From Halobellus rufus (GTDB taxonomy: Archaea > Halobacteriota > Halobacteria > Halobacteriales > Haloferacaceae), in assembly GCF_000739575.1 (NCBI RefSeq), contig NZ_BBJO01000010.1, positions 1 through 33,769 on the forward strand: 33,769 nt of DNA. The letters run 5' to 3'. Under the pieces are notes generated by a model, which saw only the letters and a list, made by a program, of their open reading frames with translations, was not told the DNA's origin and did no database searches. The first letter of the stretch is position 1. Each line of letters starts with the position of its first letter. Positions 1 through 7,998 of the stretch are shown here, one piece after another. The position numbers were made by a program, and so were the translations under genes.

Positions 1-315
1 TATGTCGGGGTCAGCTGCAGCATACAGCCAGAACTGCTGATCATTGATTCGAATCATAGTTTCGTCAATCGCAACGTGATTCGGGCTTCGATCGTCTGCG
101 GGCTGTAAATCGGCCTTCTGCACCCAGTCGTGAATTGCTTTACGGGATTGCTCGACACCCAACTCTTCGAGGACAGAGACGGTATTCGACAGCGACAGGC
201 CCGCTAACTGCAATTGAATACCAAGCTTCATCGCAGGCTCGGGTGTCCGCTGTCGCTCCACAAAATCAAAGTCAATCCAGTCCGTGCATCCGCTGAGGCG
301 GCTGATTTCTGGCAT
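1..315 (-). CDS. IS6-family transposase, N-terminal part (runs off the window)
   Basis: An open frame begins at an ATG at 315 and runs leftwards off the window, giving the first 105 residues of a DDE transposase. It is nearly identical to the N-terminal half of the transposase at 5607. Shared features are the start (SRLSGCTDWIDFDFVERQRTPE), the HTH-like stretch ending KAIHDWVQKADLQP, and the first catalytic Asp in HVAVDET. The outer end of the element, with terminal repeat AACTTAACAC, lies at 355-364, so the IS covers 1-364 and continues to the left. The frame is intact as far as it is visible. The family is IS6 (about 690-bp elements in haloarchaea). Whether the copy is complete cannot be seen here. 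Confidence 0.85.
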   Translation of the reverse strand, partial: MPEISRLSGCTDWIDFDFVERQRTPEPAMKLGIQLQLAGLSLSNTVSVLEELGVEQSRKAIHDWVQKADLQPADDRSPNHVAIDETMIRINDQQFWLYAAADPDI

Positions 316-365
316 AGAGCACCAAGAAATCACACCGCCTCACTCTTCATCCTTAACTTAACACG

Positions 366-545
366 ACCCAGTTGGACACGGTCATAGCTTTCATTGCATC
401 CTTAGTAGGACTATTGACGCTCACTCTCGGTATACACGGCGGGCCGAGATGGCTACATGGCTCGTGGGGATTCGTCCATCGAGGCCTGCTTAGTATTAGT
501 GGTGTGGCGGTTGCATTCTTACCGACATTTACTAAAATGCTGTAG
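366..545 (+). pseudogene. C-terminal membrane segment of a truncated transporter-like protein
   Basis: Directly after the IS6 end an open frame with no start codon of its own runs to a TAG at 543-545. It reads about 60 residues: a hydrophobic helix (VIAFIASLVGLLTLTLGIHG), a short polar turn, a second hydrophobic stretch (LLSISGVAVAFLPTF) and a short tail. Two closely spaced helices at a C-terminus recall the end of a large transporter subunit such as a TRAP-type permease, but this is a weak resemblance and no family motif is visible. The IS6 insertion or an associated deletion has probably removed the rest of the gene. Confidence 0.35.
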
Positions 546-1040
546 TTACGCTCCGTTTTGAAGTCATACCTAATTTAGCTTCTAGTTGCTCGCCTTGTTG
601 AAGACAGGACGAAACAGAGTAAGTGATTACTCTCACTCTGGGAGGTTTCATCGATGGACTTCCGGATTTTATGATACGCATAGCTCACAAAAAGACGGTT
701 ATCGGCGGTTTAGGCCCTCCTTGACGCTGGATACAGTCGTGGTGCCACCTGGAATATTCCGGCTTGCACTGCAAATCTATGGTCGCTCCACGCGTGGACG
801 CCACCCCTTGACCGTGAATGTCGTTGTACGCGCGATACCGGGACACGAGGCGATGGACGACCCAGTCTGTCAACGGAGCCGCCGCCTGCACCCTCTCCCA
901 AGAGTGATAGCAAAGTCGGGTAGGCGCTGTATTTGCATCTAGTTCCACAAAATCTAAGCTGATCCACTCGAAATAGTCGATTGGGAACCTTAGCTGAACT
1001 AATCCGTTCCGTTCTGATATCGACAAATACTGCCGAATAG
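546..1040. other. Region without an intact gene; possible degenerate IS6 fragment
   Basis: No convincing gene is seen. On the minus strand near 1000-940 the translation FPIDYFEWISLDFVE resembles the conserved N-terminal motif of haloarchaeal IS6 transposases (EWIDLDFVER). The similarity breaks down quickly and the expected DET motif is absent. If real, it is an old, heavily mutated remnant. Other open frames here look like chance. Confidence 0.3.
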
Positions 1041-1044
1041 CCAG

Positions 1045-1052
1045 TTTTAAAA
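1045..1052 (+). promoter_or_regulatory. TATA box for the CocE-type hydrolase
   Basis: TTTTAAAA is centred about 28 nt upstream of the ATG at 1077, the spacing expected when transcription starts at or next to the start codon. No Shine-Dalgarno lies before the ATG, which fits a leaderless transcript. Confidence 0.55.
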
Positions 1053-1076
1053 GGTGTACGTTAGGGACTCAAATCA

Positions 1077-2834
1077 ATGAGTCAGTACTACTCAGAGGTC
1101 CGTGATGGAATGTGTATCGAATGGGACGTACCGATCGAGATGGACGACGAGGTGGTACTTCGTGCGGACGTCTACCGCCCACCGGAAGAAGGAAAGTACC
1201 CCGTCATCTTGAGTTACGGTCCTTATGGGAAATGGCTTCACTTTGAGGACGGCTATGTCCACCAGTGGGAACAGATGACCGAGGAATACCCAGACGTGGT
1301 CGCAGGATCGACCAACAAGTACCAGAACTGGGAGACGGTTGACCCCGAAAAGTGGGTACCCGATGAGTACGCAGTCGTCCGAGTTGACTCGCGGGGTTCG
1401 GGCCGTTCACCCGGATACCTTAACGTATGGTCCGATCGGGAAACCCGCGACCTAGAGCAGTGTATTAAGTGGGCAGGAGACCAGAATTGGTCGAACAATA
1501 AAGTCGGTCTCAATGGCATTTCCTACTATGCAATGAACCAGTGGCAGGTCGCACAACGTCGGCCCGAATACCTCGCAGCCATCTGTGCGTGGGAGGGGGC
1601 CGCTGACTGGTATCGTGACGCTGCTTACCATGGTGGAATATACTCAGGCCTCTTCCCGAAATCCTGGTATGATCGACAGGTGAAGACGGTCCAGAACGGG
1701 GTAGGCGAGAATGGTTACCGGAGCAGTTTGACCGGTGGGTGGGTATCCGGACCTGAGACGTTGTCTGAGGAGCAACTCGGCGCAAACAGGGTCGACCTTG
1801 ACAACCACTGGGCGTCGAACAACCTCGCGACTGACGACTACTGGGCTCCCCGAATTCCGGACTTGTCAAGAATTGAAGTGCCGTTACTGTCAGCGGGCAA
1901 CTGGGGAGGGCACGGTCTCCACCTCCGGGGGAACGTCGAAGGATTTACCCAGGCCACATCGACAGAGAAGTACCTTGAAATCCACGGCGGGGCCCACTGG
2001 ACGGGGTTTTACACGGACTACGGTGTGGAGTTGCAAAAACGATTTTTCGACTACTATCTGAAGGACAAGGACAACGGATGGGAAGAACAGCCCCCAGTCC
2101 AACTTCAGATACGCTACCCTGGGGAGAAGTTCGAACAGCGCACCGAAGACGCGTGGCCGATTCCACGCACGGAGTGGACGCGGTACTACCTAGATGCATC
2201 GGAGGGACTCTCGCTGGGAGCTGAAGAGCCGACGGTGAAAGGGTCGATCACTTACGACGCGTTGGGCGACGGTGTGACATTCTTGACTGACCCATTCGAA
2301 GAGGAGACGGAGCTCACAGGGCCAATGTCAGCGAAGTTGTTCGTCGAATCCGACACGGAGGATGCAGATCTGTTTTTGGTTCTGCGGGTTTTCAAACCAG
2401 ACCTAGAGGAGGTAGTGTTCAGGGGTGCAATCGATCCACACAAACCAGTGGCAAACGGATGGCTGCGCGCATCCCACCGAAAGGTAGATGAGCAAAAAAG
2501 CGAGCCTTGGCGACCCTACCACACTCACGATGAGATTCAGCCGCTTGAACCCGGGGAGATTTACGAGTTGGACATAGAGATCTGGCCGAGTTGTATCGTG
2601 GTACCGGAACGCTATCGTGTCGGTCTGTCGGTCCGGGGAACTGACTACGAGTATCCTGGCGACGTCGACACTGACAGTGGGCTTCCGGGGTATGAGTTCA
2701 CCGGCTCCGGTCCATTCGTGCATATCGACCCGCGTGATCGTCCCGTTGAGACATACGGCGGTGACGTGACGATCCACACTGGTCCGGACCATCAGGCGTC
2801 CCTGCTTCTGCCAGTCGTCCCAAAGAAGGAATAG
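1077..2834 (+). CDS. CocE/NonD-family alpha/beta hydrolase (X-Pro dipeptidyl-peptidase S15-like)
   Basis: This 585-residue cytosolic protein has the two-part layout of CocE/NonD acyl-esterases: an N-terminal alpha/beta hydrolase (about 15-335) and a C-terminal jelly-roll beta domain (about 365-580). Visible landmarks are VVRVDSRGSGRS (100-111), the nucleophile motif GISYYA with Ser149, and the histidine motif GGAHW with His307. Where classical CocE enzymes carry a catalytic Asp, this protein reads SAGNWGGHGLH (272-282) with Asn275, as in a divergent S15-like subfamily, so the acid residue is unclear. Known relatives hydrolyse esters or amides, and the substrate here is unknown. The gene is single, with its own promoter, and is followed by another hydrolase 246 nt downstream. 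A decayed near-copy of its first 780 bp lies at 20911. Confidence is high for the family and low for the reaction. Confidence 0.9.
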   Translation: MSQYYSEVRDGMCIEWDVPIEMDDEVVLRADVYRPPEEGKYPVILSYGPYGKWLHFEDGYVHQWEQMTEEYPDVVAGSTNKYQNWETVDPEKWVPDEYAVVRVDSRGSGRSPGYLNVWSDRETRDLEQCIKWAGDQNWSNNKVGLNGISYYAMNQWQVAQRRPEYLAAICAWEGAADWYRDAAYHGGIYSGLFPKSWYDRQVKTVQNGVGENGYRSSLTGGWVSGPETLSEEQLGANRVDLDNHWASNNLATDDYWAPRIPDLSRIEVPLLSAGNWGGHGLHLRGNVEGFTQATSTEKYLEIHGGAHWTGFYTDYGVELQKRFFDYYLKDKDNGWEEQPPVQLQIRYPGEKFEQRTEDAWPIPRTEWTRYYLDASEGLSLGAEEPTVKGSITYDALGDGVTFLTDPFEEETELTGPMSAKLFVESDTEDADLFLVLRVFKPDLEEVVFRGAIDPHKPVANGWLRASHRKVDEQKSEPWRPYHTHDEIQPLEPGEIYELDIEIWPSCIVVPERYRVGLSVRGTDYEYPGDVDTDSGLPGYEFTGSGPFVHIDPRDRPVETYGGDVTIHTGPDHQASLLLPVVPKKE

Positions 2835-3045
2835 CAGAAACCTTACTATCGCACCCGTAATTGCCTACGCCGACCGTAGAGACAATCCTGGAAGCACGAT
2901 CATCAGCGTGTGGGAAGAGTTCTCCCTATACTTAGAGGTTTTTGCTTACCTCTTAACCGACGAGAGTAGCGGTTGCTAGAGGTAGTCGTAGAATTGTGGA
3001 CGAATCCAAGTGTTGGTACAACTACAGGAGGGACAAGAGGAAAGC

Positions 3046-3054
3046 TTTTTTTAT
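3046..3054 (+). promoter_or_regulatory. TATA-like box for the alpha/beta hydrolase at 3081
   Basis: A T-rich stretch TTTTTTTAT is centred about 31 nt before the ATG at 3081 and is preceded by a purine-rich GGAAAG that could act as a BRE. This suggests separate transcription from the upstream hydrolase gene. Confidence 0.45.
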
Positions 3055-3080
3055 GATGAAATAAAACCCCCAAACGAATT

Positions 3081-4355
3081 ATGGTTGAGAATAACAATCC
3101 AGACGAATCGTGGCTAAACAACTACTCCCGTAGAGGTCAAAGTTGGATCCATGACAGGTTTGTGAAAGAAGGTGGGCTTGAAGCATTTTTCCCAGATTCG
3201 ATACCTATGTGGATTGAGTGTGGGTATAAGATATCAGACCTCGAACGAGCATTCGAGAATGCCGATAGCGCTCGGGAAGGGATCGACGAATTGGTAAAAG
3301 TAGCAGACCACCTCCTCGCAGAGGCCAGAAAGAAAGAAGAGAACGGCCGAGAGTATGCAGCCGTAGAATACTATCATCGAGCCTCACTTTACTATGTTCG
3401 GGCATCATGGAGCATCCTAGACGACGAAAACGAAGACAAGCTCGACTGGCATAACAGGGGTCTCGACGCGTACAAAAAAGTGGCTGAACTGAATTCACAG
3501 TACGAGATTGAGAAGATCGACATAGATCTTCCTTTCCACTCCGAGCAGATGGCCGCCTATTTCCATAAATGCGGTCAGGAAGATGCGCCAACAGTCTTAT
3601 TTGTCCCAGGGATGGATATGCAGAAGGAAGAGTTTCCCAACACACCAAACAATCGCTTCATAAATCGGGGGATGAACGTCCTAGCGATCGACGGACCAGG
3701 ACAGGGAGAAACACGGCTCAGAGGTGTCTGCGACGACGAACCCGATAAATACCAACGAGCGGGTAGCGCCGCTGTTGACTGGCTAGCCGACCAACCAGAG
3801 GTCGACCCGAGTCGAATCGGCGTCGCTGGGTTTAGTATGGGGAGCTATTGGGGCCCCCGAATCGCTTACGAGGACGAGCGTGTTTCAGCTGTGGCTGTTG
3901 GTATGGGATGTTGGTACTCAAAAGACATACTCTTCAACCAAGCACAGCCGTTCTTCAAGAAGCGGTATATGTATATGGCCGGGATGGAGGATGAAGACGA
4001 GTTCGACGAGTTCGCTGAAGATATGACGTTATATGGTATCGCAGAGAATATCGACACCCCGATATTGATTATGCACGGCGAATACGATGAATTACAAACC
4101 CGCGAGCAGGCGAAATTGCTGTACAATAATCTCGCCGGACCTAAACAACTCCAACTCTACGAAAACGAATTCCATCCTATGGGAGGAGCAGGACCGGATC
4201 TTATGAACGATTTCGTCGATTGGTTCCCACAAGTATGGAGTGGAGAGATAGAAGACGATCACGCAGTAGCAAAACTGATGCCTGATTATCCGGTAGATTC
4301 CTATATACCATCCCCACGATTCGAATTCCTCTCCCAAGACAACCGTCCTTATTAG
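3081..4355 (+). CDS. Alpha/beta hydrolase of the 2,6-dihydroxypseudooxynicotine hydrolase/FrsA-like type
   Basis: The protein has 424 residues. An N-terminal helical region (1-145) is followed by an alpha/beta hydrolase core. Landmarks are the oxyanion segment VLFVPGMDM (172-180), AIDGPGQGETR (202-212), the nucleophile motif GFSMGS with Ser252, Asp336 in HGEYDELQ and His365 in NEFHPMGG, so the Ser-Asp-His triad is complete. A large helical N-terminal domain and the DGPGQGE motif are typical of the family that includes 2,6-dihydroxypseudooxynicotine hydrolase, which cleaves a C-C bond next to a keto group, and of FrsA-like esterases. A C-C hydrolase role would suit the catabolic neighbours, but the substrate is an inference. 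The gene is more AT-rich than the block after 28.5 kb. The IS6 chimera lies downstream on the other strand. Confidence 0.85.
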   Translation: MVENNNPDESWLNNYSRRGQSWIHDRFVKEGGLEAFFPDSIPMWIECGYKISDLERAFENADSAREGIDELVKVADHLLAEARKKEENGREYAAVEYYHRASLYYVRASWSILDDENEDKLDWHNRGLDAYKKVAELNSQYEIEKIDIDLPFHSEQMAAYFHKCGQEDAPTVLFVPGMDMQKEEFPNTPNNRFINRGMNVLAIDGPGQGETRLRGVCDDEPDKYQRAGSAAVDWLADQPEVDPSRIGVAGFSMGSYWGPRIAYEDERVSAVAVGMGCWYSKDILFNQAQPFFKKRYMYMAGMEDEDEFDEFAEDMTLYGIAENIDTPILIMHGEYDELQTREQAKLLYNNLAGPKQLQLYENEFHPMGGAGPDLMNDFVDWFPQVWSGEIEDDHAVAKLMPDYPVDSYIPSPRFEFLSQDNRPY

Positions 4356-4511
4356 GCGAAACTCCAGTCTCGCCGAATCTGGACCTTCACACCTGTCCAA
4401 ATTTTGTTCAATGTGCTCGGTTGGAATGGGTTCGTTACTACCCGGCTATAGTACTTCTTATACTACTGAATATACTCGTGATTGTCCTCTACTACAGTGC
4501 ACGCTGGCAGA

Positions 4512-4680
4512 TCATAGTCCGCTCCACGTGTTTTCGTAAATGTATTCCGATTCACCGGTTATCGTGGGGAGAATTTCTGCCCGAGTCTCATCTTCGTCCG
4601 CAATACGGAGAGCTTCCCAACTCGTCCCAAACCCATCCTCGGTGGTCCGGTCTTCAAATCGAATATAGATGGTGTACGCC
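4512..4680 (-). pseudogene. C-terminal fragment of an unrecognised protein
   Basis: Just beyond the truncated transposase end, and in another frame, the minus strand reads about 55 residues without a stop: YIRFEDRTTEDGFGTSW, then EALRIADEDETRAEILPT, then a TGA at 4514-4512. The composition is acidic like haloarchaeal proteins. There is no start codon, and the reading is lost where the transposase sequence begins. It looks like the tail of a gene cut by transposon activity. The family is not recognised. Confidence 0.25.
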
Positions 4681-5607
4681 GAGTAGCACCTTAGAGTCGA
4701 GATCTATTGCAGCGTACACCCAAGACAACACTCCGTTGATGCGGACAGCGGTCTCATCGACCGCGACCCGCGTCGGCTGCGCCGACGGCGGGTCAGATAC
4801 GCTGTCAGCCAGCCGATGTACCCACTGCCAAACGGATTGGTGTGTGCGTTCAACGCCTAATTCAGCAAGAATTGTTGTTGTCTCTCTGAGCGAACAACCG
4901 GTCGCGTGGAGCCGGACGGCAAACGCCCTAACGGGCGTTGCCGTCCGCTCACGGTAGTGTTTAGTTTTGAGCCAGGTAGCAAATGCTTGGAGCCAATTTT
5001 CAGCAGTTTCAGGCAGTACGTGGCTAAAACAGTTGGAGAATGATGAAGTCCGACGCTTAAATTCTCGAAAAATTCGCTCGATGGCGTTCCGATTTCCATT
5101 ACGTTCAGTTTGAAATCGTAGCCCAGCTCTGGCCAGTGCAGTTTGGAGGTGTTGAGCGCCATCGACCAGAAATACGGCGGATTCGATATCGTGTTTGTGG
5201 CGAAGTTCTCGGAGAAAGATCTCGGTTAATGCGGTCGTCGTTGTTGAAAATAGGCGTAAGTGGAGCAGTTCGTTTGTGTCGGGATCAGCGGCGGCGTACA
5301 GCCAGAATTGCTGATCATTGACTCGAATCACCGTTTCATCGACCGCAACGTGATTCGGATTTCGGCCCTCTGAGGGCTGTAGATCGGCTTTCTGCACCCA
5401 ACCGTGGATTGCTTTGCGAGATCGCTCGACACCCACCTCTTCGAGAATCGAGACGGTATTCGACAGCGACAGCCCCGCTAACTGCAATTGAATACCGAGC
5501 TTCATCGCAGGCTCGGGTGTCCGCTGTCGTTCCACAAAATCCAAATCAATCCAGTCTGTACATCCGCTGAGGCGGTTGATTTTTGCCATAGACCAGCAGA
5601 AAATCAC
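4654..5607 (-). CDS. Chimeric IS6-family transposase: complete copy fused to a second, truncated one
   Basis: The 317-residue frame joins two transposases. Residues 1-217 (ending ATWLKTKH) are a full-length haloarchaeal IS6 transposase with HVAVDET (first Asp), FLVDGAQ (second Asp) and NAIERIFRE (Glu). From residue 218 (YRERTATPVRAFAVRL) it continues into an N-terminally truncated member of a different IS6 subgroup (HQSVWQWVHRLADS, RVAVDETAVRING), which loses similarity after DSKVLLGV. The first element ends at the terminal repeat at 4957-4966 without its own stop codon. The related copy at 22250 stops in TAA inside its repeat, whereas here about 7 bases before the repeat are missing, so translation reads through. 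The DDE core may still work, but the appended 100 residues are junk of transposon origin. Confidence 0.85.
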   Translation of the reverse strand: MIFCWSMAKINRLSGCTDWIDLDFVERQRTPEPAMKLGIQLQLAGLSLSNTVSILEEVGVERSRKAIHGWVQKADLQPSEGRNPNHVAVDETVIRVNDQQFWLYAAADPDTNELLHLRLFSTTTTALTEIFLRELRHKHDIESAVFLVDGAQHLQTALARAGLRFQTERNGNRNAIERIFREFKRRTSSFSNCFSHVLPETAENWLQAFATWLKTKHYRERTATPVRAFAVRLHATGCSLRETTTILAELGVERTHQSVWQWVHRLADSVSDPPSAQPTRVAVDETAVRINGVLSWVYAAIDLDSKVLLGVHHLYSI

Positions 5608-5638
5608 ACCGCCTCACTCTTCATCCTTAACTAAACAC
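4957..5638 (-). mobile_element. IS6-family insertion sequence inserted into an older IS6-type gene
   Basis: The ends carry a 10-bp inverted repeat, GTGTTTAGTT at 4957-4966 and AACTAAACAC at 5629-5638. The element is 682 bp and holds one transposase. The same end sequence occurs at 355-364 and 22245-22254. No target duplication is obvious. The left side abuts the truncated second transposase, which shows nested insertion. Confidence 0.7.
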
Positions 5639-5775
5639 GACCTCCCAAGGTACCGAAACCGTGGGGGGAATCGATGGGAAACTCGACGTGGGCTGACCGA
5701 AAGCCAACTTTTGTTGCCCAATCGACAAACATATAATCGTTGCTGGACAGGACGACTTGTGTATTGTTGTCGTCC

Positions 5776-6984
5776 CTATTGAATTTCCTCAACCTGACTC
5801 ATCTCTACATAGTCTCGCCAGTCGGTAGGCATATACCCGAGTTCTGCTGAATCATCGATGAACTGCTCGTGGGCGGCGATTAACTCATCAGTTAGGTATG
5901 GCTCCGTCACGTAGCCGGGATCTTGTTCCCATGGAGCATACTTCTCGCCATAGATCTGAGTGAGGTCCCTGCCATCCATCCAGTCCAGATAGAAGCTTGC
6001 ATGTCTTTCGGTTTTTTGTCCAATTAAATCCCCGATATTGTCCCACTCCTTAATTGTTTCAGCGTTCTCTCGCCGCCATTGGAAGGCTTCTTTGTATGCC
6101 TGCGCGATAGCGACGTATCCTTCACGGTGTTCCTCGAAGCTCTCTTGCCGGCAGGTGAATCCATTGAGCATCAGGGGTGCTTCGTAGAGCTCACTCGACA
6201 TCTCAGCTAAAGTAAAGACAGGCCGAAGGTTGATCTCGGGCATAATGTGATCGATGTAACCAGGGATGTGAGGACCCGTGCTCCCGAGGTCAACATCTCC
6301 CCTCGCAAGAAGTTGGGGTATTGCGGCTATTTCCGTATTTTGCATTTGATAAGGGACCTCCTCATCCGGGCCGAACGGTATTCCCCACTCATTGAACAGA
6401 CGTATGTAGAAGGGGACATCACCTTGCCCCCATCCAAGAAATGCGAAGGATGCGTTTTCTTCGGCGAGGGCCTGCATGGTTTCTTGTGGCCCGCCTGTTT
6501 CCTCAACAGTGTACGGAGAATCTGCATTCAGATGAATTCCGATAACGTACTTGATGCTTGCGCCGAACGTGGTAGATTTTATGCCTTGGGCGTCTGCTAT
6601 TCGAACCGCTTCCATCGCGTTACCCGTCATCATATCCACGTCGCCAGACGCATACAGGGTTGGTCCGTCCCAGGTGCCCTGTAATTCATAGTCGTATCCG
6701 GCTTCGTCCATATGCTGCTCGAGAAGCCCGGTTTCTTCGAAGTGCTGGGCGACTATTGCGTAAATCCCCGTTGGTGCATATGAGAGCGTGAGCGTCGGTC
6801 TTTCGGTCTGGCTCGTGGTGGTTGTGGTCCCGCCGCTGGACTGTCCATTGCTATCGGTCGATTGGTCAGTGTCGTCCGCCTCACCGTCCTGCCCGCTGCA
6901 GCCGGCTAATCCCACTCCCAAACCGACCGCGCTGGACTTTAAAAACACTCTTCTCGACGATTGACCATCGGTATCGGTTGACAT
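5776..6984 (-). CDS. Tat-exported lipoprotein, ABC transporter substrate-binding protein (SsuA/NMT1-like)
   Basis: The 402-residue protein begins with a twin-arginine signal (SRRVFLKSS, Arg11-Arg12) and a lipobox LAGC with Cys29. A Ser/Thr-rich linker typical of haloarchaeal lipoproteins follows (to about 62), then a periplasmic-binding-protein fold. The opening LTLSYAPTGIYAIVAQHFEE, and segments such as TWDGPTLYASGDVDMMTG and LLARGDVDLGSTGPHIPGY, resemble the SsuA/TauA/NMT1 class, which binds sulfonates, nitrate, pyrimidines or aromatic acids outside the cell. No permease or ATPase of that class is next to it, so it is an orphan whose partners would lie elsewhere. The ATG at 6984 is preceded by a TATA box at the right distance. 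The ligand cannot be told. Confidence 0.88.
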   Translation of the reverse strand: MSTDTDGQSSRRVFLKSSAVGLGVGLAGCSGQDGEADDTDQSTDSNGQSSGGTTTTTSQTERPTLTLSYAPTGIYAIVAQHFEETGLLEQHMDEAGYDYELQGTWDGPTLYASGDVDMMTGNAMEAVRIADAQGIKSTTFGASIKYVIGIHLNADSPYTVEETGGPQETMQALAEENASFAFLGWGQGDVPFYIRLFNEWGIPFGPDEEVPYQMQNTEIAAIPQLLARGDVDLGSTGPHIPGYIDHIMPEINLRPVFTLAEMSSELYEAPLMLNGFTCRQESFEEHREGYVAIAQAYKEAFQWRRENAETIKEWDNIGDLIGQKTERHASFYLDWMDGRDLTQIYGEKYAPWEQDPGYVTEPYLTDELIAAHEQFIDDSAELGYMPTDWRDYVEMSQVEEIQ

Positions 6985-7006
6985 ACGGTGAGGGTAGGAT
7001 GGAGGG

Positions 7007-7018
7007 TATTTATAATTA
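7007..7018 (-). promoter_or_regulatory. TATA box for the substrate-binding lipoprotein
   Basis: On the minus strand TAATTATAAATA is centred about 28 nt before the ATG at 6984. There is no Shine-Dalgarno, consistent with a leaderless transcript. Confidence 0.55.
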
Positions 7019-7120
7019 ATGTTTGCTGGCCAACCAGTGTTTAGTCAAGCGTGAAAAGCCAGGGGGAGAACTTACTAGTCCCTATGCAGAAATCGCCCGC
7101 CTCATCCAAGGGTGTCAAGG

Positions 7121-7420
7121 TTAGAGCGTGGCATTGTGGAGAGCGGCGAAGGCTGTGACCCACGATCTGGTTGAGCTGGCGGTGCTGTGGAAGGGAAATC
7201 GGTGGTAAAAGCGTCTGGTTCGGTATTTGAAGATCCCGAACCACGCCTCGATGAGCGACCGATTTCCCCACTTTTCACGCTCGTATTCGCAGTCTAAACG
7301 TTCGAGCGGCCAGTCGTACCACGGGCCGCGGTCGGCCCGCACCAGCGGGCGACCGCGGCACTGTTCGAGAACGTCTTTCAAAAATAGTAACTCATCGAGG
7401 CTTGATCGACCGGGAGAGAC
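7121..7420 (-). pseudogene. C-terminal fragment of a DDE transposase
   Basis: The minus-strand frame reads EVSPGRSSLDELLFLKDVLE, RGRPLVRADRGPWYDWPLE, WGNRSLIEAWFGIFKYRTRRFYHRFPFHS and ends at a stop at 7121. The R-A-D-R-G and S-L-I-E-A-W-F motifs are the second Asp and the catalytic Glu regions of a haloarchaeal DDE transposase, probably IS6-like. It lacks its own start and first half. It is joined in frame near 7420 to an ISH3-type fragment, so two different elements recombined or one inserted into the other. Confidence 0.6.
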
Positions 7421-7976
7421 CTCGACGGTCCAGCTGTGACCGTCGAGTTTCCCTGTCAGCTTATGTTGTATGACTCGACTCCACCCTTTCGAAAGTTCCT
7501 ACTGAATCGTCTTTCCCCACCGGATGATCGGGACAACGTAGGCGTAGTTGTGCGCTTGGAGGAGAGTGAGACACTTGCTGTCGTAGAATCCACGATCAAG
7601 GTAGACGGCCTTGACTCCGGTGTCAAGGCCGTCGAGAACACCGAGAAACTCAGCAAGGACGCTGCTGGCGGTGCGCCGTCTCGAAGACGGCGACACCGCC
7701 AGCGTGTATTGCTTGTTCTTCACACGCGCGTAGAGTGTGGCGTAGGCGTGGAACGCGGTGGTTCCGCGCTTGGCTTCGGAATAGTAGAGGCCGTCTGTGT
7801 CGTCTTCGTCACCGTAGTAGGGCCGCAGGTGGAGGTCCACGCAGACCTCCACCTGCTCGGGGAGCAGTTCGACGATGTCTCGCCGAAGAAGCGTGTTAGC
7901 GACTCGTTCGGGCCGTTCCGGCTCGAACTTCGTCCGCAGATGGTAGAGGATCGTATTCGCAGGCGGTGAGTTCTCA
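7421..7976 (-). pseudogene. ISH3-family transposase, central fragment
   Basis: Reading leftwards from 7976 the translation gives NSPPANTILYHLRTKFEPE, EVCVDLHLRPYYGDEDDTDG, KRGTTAFHAYATLYARVKN, VYLDRGFYDSKCLTLLQA and IIRWGKTIQ, then an in-frame TAG at 7501-7499, then GWSRVIQHKLTGKLDGHSW. This is the middle of the haloarchaeal ISH3 transposase, including the DLHLRPYYGD and YLDRGF motifs. The C-terminal third is absent and replaced by a different transposase. A short stretch (AVSPSSRRRTASS) differs from the usual family sequence in the way expected of a small inversion (see the hairpin at 7665). Confidence 0.7.
7665..7702. repeat. Perfect long hairpin inside the ISH3 remnant
   Basis: CTGGCGGTG (7665-7673) pairs with CACCGCCAG (7694-7702), and CGCCGTC (7674-7680) pairs with GACGGCG (7686-7692), leaving a 5-nt loop and one bulged A at 7693. 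The inner part appears inverted relative to the usual ISH3 coding sequence. Confidence 0.6.
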
Positions 7977-7998
7977 CGATTTCTTGTACAGATAGCGT

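Noticed and set aside
586..1026. Overlapping open frames on both strands of about 85-118 codons
   Set aside because: No start signals or family motifs, and composition unlike the neighbouring proteins. At most a degenerate IS6 scrap on the minus strand, noted with the gap.
4421..4957. 178-codon plus-strand frame starting with a hydrophobic segment
   Set aside because: Most of it is antisense to the chimeric transposase. The hydrophobic start is short and has no recognisable continuation.
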